From Klebsormidium nitens (lineage: Eukaryota > Streptophyta > Klebsormidiophyceae > Klebsormidiales > Klebsormidiaceae), in NCBI GenBank assembly GCA_000708835.1, contig DF237423.1, positions 1 to 64,000 of the forward strand: a stretch of 64,000 bases of DNA, read 5' to 3'. The notes below the pieces were generated by a model that was given only the letters and a program-made list of their open reading frames with translations, searched no databases and had not been told where the DNA came from. Shown one piece after another: positions 24,161 to 35,695 of the stretch (within the stretch, counting starts at the first letter, position 1; each line of letters opens with the position of its first letter). Position numbers and translations under genes: made by a program.

Positions 24161-26800
24161 ATGGAGGGCATGCAATGGTTTACCTCATGCTGCGGGCTTT
24201 GTAGGCGGAAGGCTAGCTTGTTGGTTCTGGGACTTGACAATGGAGGTAAAGTGCCCTAGCGTCTCATTTGTCTTTCCTTATCTTTTGAAATAATGAGATC
24301 ACCCAGCGAAAATTGCTCATCCCAGGTTCAAAGAAGTGGCATCGTCTGGTAATCATCGACAGGCAATCAATGCTTTCTCATTTTTCTCGTGTGTTGTACT
24401 TGCTCAATCCTTGACAAACCCGGAAGCCTGAGAAGGATCCGAAAGCGGGTGCACTATGACACATGTTCAGTTCATGAACATACTTACTTTTGCGTTGCAG
24501 GAAAGTCGACCTTGGTAAAGCAACTGAAGGCTGATAAGGTAACCCTTTATATTCCCGCTTCTTGCATGTTTGTTGTGGCCTTATTGCGCCATGCCATTGA
24601 GAAGCAGCTCATCAAAGAAGCTGGTTTGCACGCCCCTAGGTGATCTCCATGCAATCACCAACCATACCAAAACCTTTTTCGAACCTGGATCCACTCACTT
24701 GTCCGCATTGAAATAGGAATGAATAACATTCGGACTTCACTTGCAACTCTTCGCATTCTGATGACAGTTTCACTTGCACCACTGTTGGTGACACGCTGAA
24801 CAGTTGGTTGACTTGTTGCAACAGCGGCCCAGCCAGGTGGTCCCAACGGTTGGCTTTTCTGTCGAGAAGTTCGTTCTTGACGGGATGGCTCTGACGGTTG
24901 TGGACATGTCAGGGCAGGAGAAATATGTCAAGCTGTGGGAGTCTTTCTACAAAGATATTCAGGTGAGCCTGACACGTTGAGCCCGTTGTCAGAGAAGCCC
25001 GGGAACATTTGGTAAGAATGCAAGAACGATTACAAGAAGTTTCGTGTATCTTGTCGAAGTACCTGTGATTCCTTATTAGATCGCAAGGGAAGAGTAGCTG
25101 GTTGCTACAGGTTGCGAAGGAAGTGAAGAGAAAGTTGAAGGTCTCTGAGCTTCTGAAGGCACCACTCCTATAACGTTAACCTGTCTGATGGCAGAGAATT
25201 CGTTGCCATCGATTCTTCGTTCTCCTGATCTACTCCTTCCTCAACGATCGTCGTTCTTTGCAAACAAAACGTCGTCTCATTATAATCTTCTTCACTTTTT
25301 TGCAAAATTTTGCGACAGCATAAGTTAGTCGGGATGTCGCAGTCACTCAGCATGACGGTTGCACCGTTTTCACCTGTGCGCGCCTTTCAATATCTTTGGA
25401 GACTTTCCAAAGAGTTTGGCCTCCATCCTTAGCGGCAAGTACAAGGTGCGTAAGGAAAGTTATTTCTGCCATCCGAACGCGTTCCAGGCTATAATGCCGC
25501 TCCAGACCTGAAGACCGCCTCAAGACAATTGTTGGGCAGGTTTGCAGAAAGAGAATTGGAGGCTGTTCATAGTCCACCTTCAGAATCCTTTCTGTCCGTG
25601 CAGGCAGTCGTCTTTGTCGTCGACTCGGCTGATCGCGCCCGGCTGTCGGCTGCAAAAGCGCTTCTAGATTCGGTGCTCGAGCGGCCAGGTTCGCAATTTT
25701 AGCCCCTGGTTCACATGTCGATAAGTAGAGCTATCATTAGGGCGGCATTCTCTTCGTTTGTGAACCGTGATTCTTCAGCCGTGACGGGAAAGATAATTCT
25801 GCGTTGGCTAACAAGATGAACGAATTGAGGAGATTGGCCTAGACGGGTTCGCTGCTTCTGCACGAGCCTGGCACGGACGCACGTAGACTTCCAACCAAGA
25901 AATATTTGCGAGACTCAAGATACTCGTCTTGCTGACCGCTCCACGTGAGCTCTGCAGCTAGTCAGGCACGGGCGGGTCTGCAAGACTACCCGCCAATCCA
26001 TTAAGATTCCCTGTCAGAAAACCAGGATTTTGTCTCGCTGACCACTCCGCGAGCGCTTCGTGCAGAGCTCGAGCATTTGCCGCTTCTGGTGTTTGCCAAC
26101 AAAGCAGACCTTGTGCACGCTCTGCCCGCAGTCCAGGTCAGAGCCGCGCACTGGCCGCGTACTTCCGCATACGTCTCCTTGAGCCCTGCAGAATGAATCC
26201 TGATGACCCCTTCTTCTCTGCTTTTAGAAGTGGACCTTAGGCGTGCATTCCCGGCTGGCAAAGCAAGCGCTTACAAGCTGTGCCTTCCGGGAACTTCAAT
26301 CCGGTTCTAGATCTATCCGGCGAGTAGGTCTCACCTTCTAGTCGACGTCGTCCCGAAGTTGTTTGCAAGACCTTAATCTGTCGAAGCCAATACGAACTAT
26401 GAAGTCTCTCCAATTTTGCCCGCAGGTAGCCCAAGTATTGGCGGTCGATCGCCCCGGCAAGCGAAGAGCTTGGCACATCAGGTGAGGCCGGCTCAACGAA
26501 TAGTTCAGACTTCGGATCAACTTCCAAAAGCATAACCTGCAAGAATCGGGAAGCGAGTGCCTCGTACCTCCGAGCGGCCTCGTTGCTTGCAAACGACATA
26601 TTTGCTGCTATCCTGCTCAATCTTCATCATCATCCTGGAGTAGTACGTTTAAGCCTCGTCGAAATGCTCGCGACCTGCTCTCTGGCTCGGGTGTTTGATC
26701 GTCATAACCTCTTCTTGCTTGCAGTGCTAGCAGCGCCCTGACAGGACAGGGACTGGAGGAAGGGATCAAGTGGCTTCGAGACCGGCTTCGCAATCGATGA
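24161..26800 (+). CDS. ARL6: ARL6/BBS3-type small GTPase
   Basis: Arf-like GTPase that in other eukaryotes recruits the BBSome coat to membranes for ciliary cargo transport. Exons: 24161-24245, 24501-24538, 24825-24962, 25604-25688, 26018-26136, 26426-26481, 26725-26800; phases all match, giving 198 aa (human about 186). Visible motifs: Walker A GLDNGGKST at 24-32; switch I Thr49 in VVPTVGFSVEKF; G3 DMSGQ at 68-72 (ARL6-like, where most Arfs have DVGGQ); G4 NKAD at 143-146; G5 SASSALTGQGLEEG near the C-terminus. The end, GIKWLRDRLRNR, matches the family. The start MEGMQWFTSCCGLCRRK is set by an in-frame stop upstream; it lacks the Met-Gly of animal ARL6 but has Cys residues. ARL6 rather than another ARL is chosen from FSVEKF plus DMSGQ. 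Exon 5's acceptor edge is partly echoed about 106 bp upstream. Confidence 0.9.
25931..26066 (+). repeat. Echo of ARL6 exon-5 start
   Basis: GCTGACCGCTCCACGTGAGC at 25931 resembles GCTGACCACTCCGCGAGCGC at 26037 in exon 5. Flanking CTCGTCTT/TTGTCTC and CTGCAGCT/GCAGAGCT words also match. Spacing is 106 bp and the intronic copy is degraded. Confidence 0.6.
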
Positions 26801-28339
26801 CATGCATCTCTACGGAGATAGAGAGTCACGAGAGCTTTGGTACCAATGAAGTACGAATCACTGAAAGAGATCTTAAACATACGGTCGGCGGTCCGGTCAG
26901 CACTGTCCTGTACAGGATTTGCGCCATACCTTAGTCTTGCGGACAAAAAGTCGATTCTCTATCTTGCACGGTCGCCGCCAGTGTTCTTCACGTTGAGAGT
27001 CTTTTGATTTAATGCGTGTGGAAACAGAAAAGCAGCCCATCTTGGATGGACGTTTCAAACCTCCCTCGCATATGGTAAGCAAGGAGTGGCACATACTTCA
27101 TTATACTAGCTGTACAAGGTTCACAAGGCTTTAACGTTCGGCTTGACCATAGCAGCAAGTTCAGGTCTTAAGCTCGACTTTGAATCCAACTTGATCTCTG
27201 GTAGATGCGGCATGTCGATAAGATAATTCTGTTCTGCGGAAACTGAATGCCAGTACACAACTTGATTTTCCTTTAGGACATGCAGTTGCGGCCACCCAGT
27301 GGCAAAGCGCAAAGAGCCACCCGTCAGAACGTACTGCCAATCCGTTTACAGATCTTCGAAGCTTCTTAACTTTCAATGCACCCGGTGCACTGTACAAACA
27401 GATTTATGTGTAGCGCTAGGTCTCACATTTCTCACGAATGCAGAAATTGCGATATGAGGCTGCATTGTGGGCCGTGCATTCTCACAATCTGCCACCTTAT
27501 TAAACGCAAAAAACGTGGATTATGATGGTGAAGAAGATGATTATGAAGCACGAAGGTGGCAGGAAGATGAAATTGTAACGGTTGTCAACCGGTGGTCGAG
27601 GCGCCGCTCTTATCTCCGGCAAAACCGTACGCTGACTGTGATGCGATTTGCCCGGGTTTCGAGTCCGCGGCACAATAAATGCCGATGACCTCATCCGGTC
27701 TCCTCCGAGCTTCCGAGGTGTTTCGGAAGGCTTCTCGACGGTGCTCGGAAAAGTGCAATGCTGATCGTAGCATTGCACATGCCGCAACGGCAGCTGCTCT
27801 CACCATTTGTCAACCAAGAAATGGCTTTTAGGCTCCATGCCGGAAGGAGGCGGGACTGCACAAGGAGGTCCAAGAGTCCGGGAGAAAGAGAGGAGTGGCC
27901 CAAAACTGGCAGGATTGCAGCCAGCTGCTCGGTTGCACTCATTCAGTCTTCAATGGGCAAAAGACAGCTGAGAAAGTCAGTGGTGGTATTCTTGGAAAGG
28001 GAAAAGAGACTTGCAACGCTGTGGGGTGGTGTGCAGTCCCGCGGCGTTGGCCGTGCAGCTATATTCTAGATAGCCGGACTCTCTGATGCATCTTGGAAGC
28101 AATTAGTTTCACAGCTCCCATGCAGAGGTGGGAGACTACCTACGAAGAAATCGAGCAAGCTTTGTCGCCCCTGAGCTTTCTGTAGCTTTGCGGAAAGCTT
28201 GAGGTGCACTGTTTTGTTGCACAGGGCCGGCTGCGTCCAACCCTTTGCAAGACTCCGTGCTCAAGTCTCAGGACTCCCAGCTGGCATTGCGTGGCTATCA
28301 GTTTGTGAACTCACTTAAGTAAACCCCTGCTTTAAAAGA
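26801..28339. other. Intergenic, ARL6 to PLAC8-like gene
   Basis: Holds the ARL6 3' region and the PLAC8-like promoter. No gene, RNA or strong repeat is seen. Short open stretches on both strands lack splice context or family resemblance. Confidence 0.5.
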
Positions 28340-31300
28340 ATGGCAACACCCAAAGAGGCGGCGGGCTTTCAGGACGTTCCTTTGGCAACTTTTGATGGGA
28401 ACAACGAGCACAGCAGAGCCCCATTCTCGTCGGAAGAATCGGGGGTCAATGAGAGTCCTCAGGGAGCAGAGGACGCAGGGTGCTGCGCATGGTTGTGTGG
28501 CCAGGGTGCGCGCCGGCAGGTGAGACAAGACTGCATCATGAGCTGCCCACAGAACTGGTGTCAAGTGCTGGCTTTCTTGGAGGCTCCCATTTGAGTGCCC
28601 TTGCAATGCCGCAAAAATGTTGTCTGACTCTGCAAGTTTCCTGGGTGCTGTGCAAAAGTGGGCTATGCTCAAAAATATAGGCAGCCTACTGATCGATCGA
28701 TGCACTGCCACTCCGATGCATTGTGCATTACTACTATACAGATCAGAGACCTATCGTGTAGCTGAATATGTCTGTGACCACACTAGCCTGAGGAGTGCCT
28801 CTGAAAGAAGTGCACAGTGGTCGCAGCCTATTTGGGGAGGGTCACTGGCCCTGGTTTCGTGGGTATGCATCTCAATTCAGGGGGCTTGCAGTCCTGCGTA
28901 GAGCGCCGTGCGGTGTGCAAGTGCCGTTCCTTAAGCGAAGGAGGGCAGCTGCTCTAGACTGTTGCCGTTTGACAAGGTTTTCCAGAACGAGGGGGAATCA
29001 TAAGCTGAAGACGCTGTAACACTACTTCCCTGCGGTAGATGCGCTCAAGGGCCTTATGCTTGGAAAGGACTGGATCATACTGTCCGAGTCGCTCTCAAGA
29101 ACTTTCAGGCTCAGGGGATTCTTGCATCGTCTGGGCCGGAGAATGCTGCAAGATCTCGTACCCCTTCTCTCTGGGACAGGCAACTGCGAGCTTTTTGCTA
29201 AGGTTCTGGTTTTGACTGTGTTTCAGATAGTGCATGAAATCTTCTTTTATCTTCCTACTGCTGATTCAATATATGGCTTGCCTGCCTAGCCACAAGATCT
29301 GTTCTTAGAGCTCCTGCACTGCACTCTACTTTCTGTGTTACCAACCCTTCTAAGCACTTGCTTACACCTGCTTTCAGGCATACCTCCTCTGGATAGCAAA
29401 CAGTCCATGAATGATCGTTCTCAACTCACCTTCCCCCAACATACCACGCACCCCGCACCTTTTGTTCGTCCACCGTTTCTGCTGGTGGCGATTCAAGCGG
29501 CTTGACAGAGTCACATTGTCAACTTCAGCTTTCCTTTGAAAATGTCAAGATTCACGTCAACGGTTGGCCCCAGGAGGGCCCTGCGGGGATGTCTTGGCCC
29601 CTTCATATCTAAGCCCCAAAAGTACCCAAGTACACCCAACTGCAATTCTGGCCCGCTCCCGCACCAAGGCCTGCGTAGGGACCTACTAACCCCCCGCCGC
29701 AACCCACATGTTTTTGACATATGCGATGTCTCTGCTAGTGCGCCTCTCTGAGGGACGAATCACAATCACTCCCCATGGCTCGCGAGTGAGGCCTCCCTTC
29801 TTGATCGCCCCCCAAGTATGCTTAAACACAAAACCCACTTTTGTTTCCAGGCCCGCCCTCGTACCAAGGCCTACTCAGAAGCCTACCGCCGCGCCGTCCA
29901 GCGCGCGCAGACCGCCGCGCAGAAAGCCAAAGCTTGGGAGGCGGCGCAAGAGGAGCGCATCGTCGGCAGCAAATGGTATTCCAAGGTCTTCGACTGCCTC
30001 ACCTGCTACGACCCCCAGATCGAAGCGGAGCAGCAGGCGCGGCATCCGAACCCGCGCCGCTGGGCGCTCGGGCTGTGCGACTGCGTGCGCTATCGGGACG
30101 TGCAGGGCCGGGGGGTGAGCTTTCGGGCTTCTTTTTCCTGTCAAGATGTGTTATGTCATTCTTGGCTGTGAACCTATATCCACAATTGTGAAAGCTCTTT
30201 CAGGTTCTACCGCTCTTTCTCGTTCGACCTCTGGCAAGAGGGGCTGTGCACCTGTGTGCACTGACGCAACATACAGGGCCGGGGGATATGCCAACGCGCC
30301 TTCTCTTTGTTGTGACAACGTTTTCTTCTCTTCTTTGTTGTGGATCGGTTCCGCAATTGAGATTGTATCGACTTCAGGATTTACTCTCATTTCCGTTCGA
30401 CTCTGCAAAGAGGGGCTGCGCAATATGCAGAACCAGGGGGTACGATGGTACAGGACACATGCCCCCGTGTGTTTCAGATCTAGTCAATCTACGGCCTCAT
30501 CTTTCTCAGTCTTTCTTTTCCATTTTCGGACTGCGATTCGTCCACCCTGAACCCATCACCAATGAGCAAAGCCTCAACCCAGAGAACGATTACCAGCTGG
30601 GAAAGATCTACTTGTTCTATGTCGAATGAAGTTAAACCACAGATCTAAACGTTTGCACTTTAGGATCCTAAGTCTGAGAACTCCAAGATGACAAGGACAA
30701 AACAAGATGCTGATAAGGCCATAGTATGAGCAGCCGAAAGTAGCACAGAAGCCCTGTCGCAGATCTTCCTTGTCCGGACCCGCACCTGTCCCCAATGGAA
30801 TCATAGACTAGGAAACCCGACCCAGAATGGTGAACCTACTACTTTTGGCTTTGTCTTTGCGTTCTTTTTATCTGACGATCTTAGCTCTCTTTCCTGCTTC
30901 GCAAAATGGTAACATCGCTCACCTACCTCCTCAAACACATCGCCTTCAAGGGCCTGACATCGGGTCTTTAATTTGTCCTTTCTCCCCTCCTCCCAGCGCA
31001 GAACTAGAACCTGCTGTGATCGTTGCTGTGGCCCACTGAATGTTCTGGTTGTCTCCTTTAGCATCAGATTTCTAGCACCATTGGCCTCATATGGTTAGCA
31101 TCACGTCTTTCGTGTTCCCGCCCTTGCAGAACTGAAACCTACGGTGGTCGCTGCTGTGGCCCCCAACTGGACGTGCATTCATATTACTCAACATCATCCC
31201 CTTTCAGAGCAATGACTTCAGGGGGCTAACATCGGGTCTAATTGCTCCCCCCCACCCTTCAGAACTGGATCCTGCTCAGGTCGTTGCTCTGGCCCAGAGT

Positions 31301-33840
31301 GGAAGATCATCCAATCTGCTCACAGACGGTTTTCTAGAAACAACATCTTTAGGGGGCTAGCACCGTAATCTCTTATTCCACCCCCGCTTGCAGAACTGGA
31401 TGCTGCTTTGGTCTCTGCTGTGGCCCAACTGGGCGTTCGGCATGATCTGGACGGAGTACGTGGAGGAGCCGCAGGTGTGCGACAACGTCTGCTGGGACCT
31501 CTGCGTCACAATGGGCTGGCGGGGCATCCTCTGCTGCTGCCTCCTCTTCCCCCTCCAGGTGCGGTCGCAATTCTCACCAGTTCTCTGCTTCTCTAAATCA
31601 CTTTTCCTTTTCTTCTTTCTTTGTTAGTGTTCTTTGGTTCTATGCCTTTGCACAGGTTCCAGAATAAAAGAAGGGCTGGCGCGGCATCCTCTGCTGCTGC
31701 CTCCTCTTCCCCCTCTAGGTATCGTACCGCTCGCGAACGTGACCCCGTTTACTTTCTTCTGGTTTGATGCCCTTTGAACAGGCGCAAACTCTTTACGCTT
31801 TGTCAGCTCAATGTACTTCAGCAGCACTTTGAGTCAGCTTAATGCACGTCAACATTCAATAATATCGACGGTGGGAGTCGGCAATGTCTCCTCTGCTGCT
31901 GCCTCCTCTTCCCCCTCCAGGTGCGGCACCATTCTCAGCAATCTCCTGCTTTGCTTCAAATCTTCCTTTACTTCAGAGTGGCTTCCTTGTCTGGCGCCAA
32001 CACCGATCGTATTTCAATGAATGGCTAGAAGGCGTCTTGTCTTGGACCCGCCGTTTGGCGCTGATCTAAGTTCCTCTTCAAGAACCGCGACTGCTCCAGA
32101 ACGGCCCAGTATTCGTTTCAAAGTCATCTCGTCGCGTGGACGAAAGGCACATGGCTTTCAACTCGTCAGACGGAGCCGGATATTATTCTTTGCTTACGTT
32201 TGCACGGGTTATCCAACTGATCTTTTTCTGCTGCACGTGCAGTGGGGCACCGCGTGCAGCATCTTTCTGCCGTGCTTCGCGGCGACCTCGTACGGCTTCC
32301 GCAAGGCGACCGTCAACAAGTACGGCATCAAGGAGGACGCCGGCAAGACGGCGCTCTACGGCGCGTGCTGCCCCTTCTGCTCCATGAGCCAGGTGAGGAG
32401 TCGGTCGGCGGACTTTCCTGGTTAGAAATGAGGTTTCACGCTCAACGAGAATCGTTTGCGCCTTTGGGGTATTGGGCGTAACTCTGGCCGGGGTCCCCGA
32501 CGAAACAGTGCTGCCCCAACGACCAATTAAGTGCAGCGGAGCGAGAATTAAGCCCAAACGTTTGGTTTTCGAAGTTCAAAAGCAGGGACCGGTTGTTACG
32601 CTGACATCATGGAGACAGAGCTCAGGTTAACGGCTTTCCTCAACCACCTGTTTGAGACAGATTAGAAGATCCATCTGTTCGCGACCCAGCGAAAGAACGG
32701 AACTAGTCTTTGTCTGAGTCGAGAAAAAGGAAGCGAAGGACCGGGGCAAAGTAAGGCAGATCAAGACTTGCATTCGTTTTCAGCAGTCCAATTGACTCGG
32801 GCCGTCTCGAACGGGATGCTCATGGCAAGACGGAAGGCTAGCATCCTTGAATGGGCAGGTTCTTCAGAATAGCATGGATTCGCCGGGCAGTTCGGACGCT
32901 CGGATGAAAGGTTCCAATTTGAAAGCCTGGCTGTTGACCGAGGTATGCCCTCGCGTTGCTCAAAAGTGATATTTCAGCCTGGAGATCCGGATCATTACAG
33001 CAAGATCTGCATTCTTCTTTTTATTTTTGCCTCCAGTGAGTACTGCCTATAACTTTCCGACAAGCCTGCTCTTCGCGGTCTTGCTTTTCACCTGGGCAAG
33101 TTTCCGCCCATATCGACGTAGAGTCTTACAAATTTCCGCTCACTTTTGAACTTCCATTTTCCTGTCTTCCCGCTCAGATCTATGCCCACGTCACCGAGAT
33201 CCACGACCGCGAGGACCTCGCGCGCCTCCAGTGGGAGGCGCTCGCCCAAACCCTCCAAACCCTGACGGACGCGCCCGCGACGCTCGAGATGGAGCGCCCC
33301 GCGGGGCTGCGGCAAGCTGACGTCGAGATGACGGAAGCGGGCGGCCTCGCGGCCGCGGACGCGCCGCGCAAGGCGAAGCTGGGCGAACGGGTGCGCAAGC
33401 AGGCGGGGCGGGAGCTAAGCAGGTAAGGGGGTCTGAGTTCCTGAGGGTATCGGGGCATTGGGCGCAGAGTTTCTTTGAAACGGATTTGGAAGTAACGTTG
33501 GAGCGAAGAGTCCCGTTCTGGGACAGGCACTTGTTTATGTTGCAACCTTTCATCCCGTAACCCATGCCTCGAGTTCCAAACACAATCTCGGCTGCTTCAA
33601 AGCTACACGCTATGAGAAACCGCTCTTCTTCCGCTTGCCTTCCGGCCGGACAACCGCCTCTGCTGCAGCCCGGCCGCTGACGCCATGTTACTGACGTCGT
33701 TCGTTCCCCCGCGACGTCGCAGGGTGTTCCACAAGCGGGAGTCGGGCATCGGCGACGGCGACGAGGTGCCGGACGAGTTCCTGGACGCCGGCAACGCGCT
33801 GCGCTACCAGCACGTGCCCTGGTCGAAGATCGGGTGCTAA
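28340..33840 (+). CDS. PLAC8-like cysteine-rich membrane-associated protein
   Basis: Six exons with matching phases: 28340-28519, 29851-30114, 31394-31558, 32243-32392, 33178-33422, 33723-33840, giving 373 aa. The N-terminal exon is hydrophilic with a CCAWLCGQG segment. Exon 2 is an Ala/Gln/Arg-rich helical stretch, then KVFDCLTCYD and WALGLCDCVRY. Exon 3 is hydrophobic and Cys-rich (WSLLWPNWAFGMIW ... CDNVCWDLC ... GILCCCLLFPL), and exon 4 ends YGIKEDAGKTALYGACCPFCSMSQ. The order 'LGLCDC - hydrophobic - FRK..VNKYGI - CCPFC' matches the PLAC8 domain (plant PCR/FW2.2-like and animal cornifelin proteins, linked to metal transport or cell-size control). The usual central CPC motif is replaced by LWP. 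Exons 5-6 add a charged tail ending YQHVPWSKIGC. Introns 1-3 and the 3' end carry decayed junction duplications. Domain call is by pattern; function is not assigned. Confidence 0.75.
29651..29900 (+). repeat. Echo of PLAC8-like exon-2 start, 200 bp upstream
   Basis: GCCCGCTCCCGCACCAAGGC at 29651 matches GCCCGCCCTCGTACCAAGGC at the true exon start 29851, preceded in both by a T-rich, CTGG/CCAGG-like boundary. Spacing is exactly 200 bp. The intronic copy is interrupted downstream. Confidence 0.75.
30060..30445 (+). repeat. Echoes of PLAC8-like exon-2 donor side
   Basis: The exon-2 end (GGGCTGTGCGACTGCGTGCG, then CAGGGCCGGGGG) is echoed near 30238-30285 (GAGGGGCTGTGCACCTGTGT, then CAGGGCCGGGGG). 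A weaker echo lies near 30407-30440 (GAGGGGCTGCGCAATATGCA, then CAGGGGG). Spacing is about 170 and 155 bp. Confidence 0.7.
30949..31436 (+). repeat. Four-unit array spanning the PLAC8-like exon-3 acceptor
   Basis: The acceptor CAG plus the first 40 exon nt (AACTGGATGCTGCTTTGG type, then TCTCTGCTGTGGCCCAACTG) recurs three times upstream. CAG positions are 30999, 31127, 31260 and the real 31391, so spacing is 128-133 bp. The intron part also repeats (GGGGCTAGCATCGGGTCT and a C-rich tract). Intronic copies have lost the reading frame. Confidence 0.88.
31511..31922 (+). repeat. Three-unit array spanning the PLAC8-like exon-3 donor
   Basis: The exon end GCATCCTCTGCTGCTGCCTC, then CTCTTCCCCCTCCAG|GTGCGG at 31558, is repeated ending at 31718 (CCCTCTAG|GTATCG) and 31920 (CCCCTCCAG|GTGCGG). 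Spacing is 160 and 202 bp. The third copy keeps a perfect donor context. Confidence 0.9.
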
Positions 33841-34038
33841 ATGATTCCAGGTGTCGAATACGGAGCAGCGACACGTGTCGAAACCTGGAGGGAATGACGG
33901 GTTATCTGTGCTTAACACGCTGCGCTACCAGTACGTGCCCTGGTTGAAGATCGGGTGCTAATCCAATTTAGGTGTCGATCGAGAAAACGAAGGAGCGACA
34001 CGTGTCAAAAACTGGAGGGAATGAAAACTTATCTGTGA
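33791..34038 (+). repeat. Duplication of the PLAC8-like stop codon and 3' flank
   Basis: The last 14 or so codons (CTGCGCTACCAGCACGTGCC to GGGTGCTAA) plus about 75 nt of 3' flank at 33791-33910 are repeated at 33911-34038. Shared words are CGACACGTGTC, CTGGAGGGAATGA and TTATCTGTG. Period is about 119 bp; copies differ by substitutions and small indels. Confidence 0.9.
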
Positions 34039-35695
34039 CCAGTACGTCGTTGCGATGGCAAGGTCGGGCGGCGAACTCTCGAGTGAGGAGAGGCCGTTAG
34101 AAGCGCGCGGCTTGGTCAAGGAGTAACGATCAACCCCTTCGGCCGAGATACTGGAGAACTTGTATAGCCTTCTGGTTTCGGACACTTTAATAAAGCCGCC
34201 GAGCTGTGTACGACGGCGGCTTGACGCGTCAGATGATTGCTGACTTTCAACGAGAATCGAGAGCTTGATATGAGAGACTCGGGTTGGTGCATTTTTCGCG
34301 CAGTTCTGATTGATAATCGACAGGCATTCCAATTGATTCGATCAATTCTGTAATCCTCCGTGCACGAGCCGGAGCTATATGATGTTCAAACACACGTTTC
34401 CAAGTTTCATGCAAACCGCAAAGTGTCGGACGTCGGGATTGGCGTCCACCAGCTGTGTGCATAAAGCTTGATTGGAAATCGACCGCGCCTTACTTCGACC
34501 CATTTTACACTAGAGGTGAAAGAGAGGGCCTTCTTTCTGCAGAGATATTGTGCAGCATACGAGTATCGCGGAAAATCACGCAAACTGATCTCACATCCAC
34601 TTGCAGTGCCGTGCATGCACACGAGCTGGCATGAAGCCGTGTAATTAGATCCTGAAGTGTCATGCTTTCTGAGTCAATACCTAGACGTCGCCAGCCCTGC
34701 CAATTCAGCCGCACAGTTGAAAGCCCGTATCTGTACGTGCATGCTTACAGCTACTATTGCAAAAATCGGGTTGGAAGGAACCCGGCCAACGTACGCGCGT
34801 ATGTCGCCATCTAGTTAAAGCTCTGATCGTTTTCAGAAACGTTTTAATGCTCAACTATAGAGATCGAAGAGACTTTCTGCTAACAAAGGCCAAGCAGCTG
34901 CATTAAGGAGCCACAAGCTGATATTCAGATCCTGCTCCTTTAAGATGCTTCATGATTCGTCTGCTCCTGGAAGCGGCTGATTGCTAAGATACAGAAGCAC
35001 ATTCCCCGGAATCGTTTGCTCTGCCAGGCCGGCTTCTGCATGAATCATGAACATAATCTTGAGTTTCCTTTGAAGATCGGTGTAGAATCCCCTAGATCAA
35101 TTCCGTTTATAGCGTCCCGTCGCACGTAGATCTGGAAAGAAAGATGCAGAAGAAAAGGTATGAGATGCTCGGGACAGGAAACTTTCTCATATCAGGCCAT
35201 ACAAAAAACGGTGCATGCTAAGCAAACTGAAGATGCTTAAAACATGACCTTTTCCGGAAAAAGGAACATATCAGGTTGGTATGTTCCGCGCTTCCGCTTG
35301 CGGCGAGAACTGAGGCGAAAAGAGTTACGTTCAAGGAACCACCTTGGACATGCTCAAGTATCAATGCACGTATAGCGCATGCGTTGCTTACTTTGTGAGA
35401 CAGCTCCTTAGTACATTCTGAACGGATGATCGGACAAACCTCATGATTTCAAGCCAGAAGCATTGTCGAGAAGTATATATGATAGGCTAGAAAATAGTTG
35501 CAGCTTGAAACGTAATTGCACTTGTGTCATGCCAAAAGGATAGGCACGGAGGGAAACGGCGCTAGAGGTCGCCTCTACGAAATTGAGATTCCGTGGGGCT
35601 ACATTGTGCGACAAAACGCTTGCAAACGAGCCGCTAACCAGGAGGTTGGTCAAATGCCCTTACCAGGATGGACAGTTTACCAATTTCTACTTAGA
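33841..35695. other. Intergenic, PLAC8-like 3' side to methyltransferase 3' side
   Basis: Apart from the duplicated 3' flank up to about 34038, I see no gene, repeat or RNA. The flanking genes are convergent. Confidence 0.5.
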
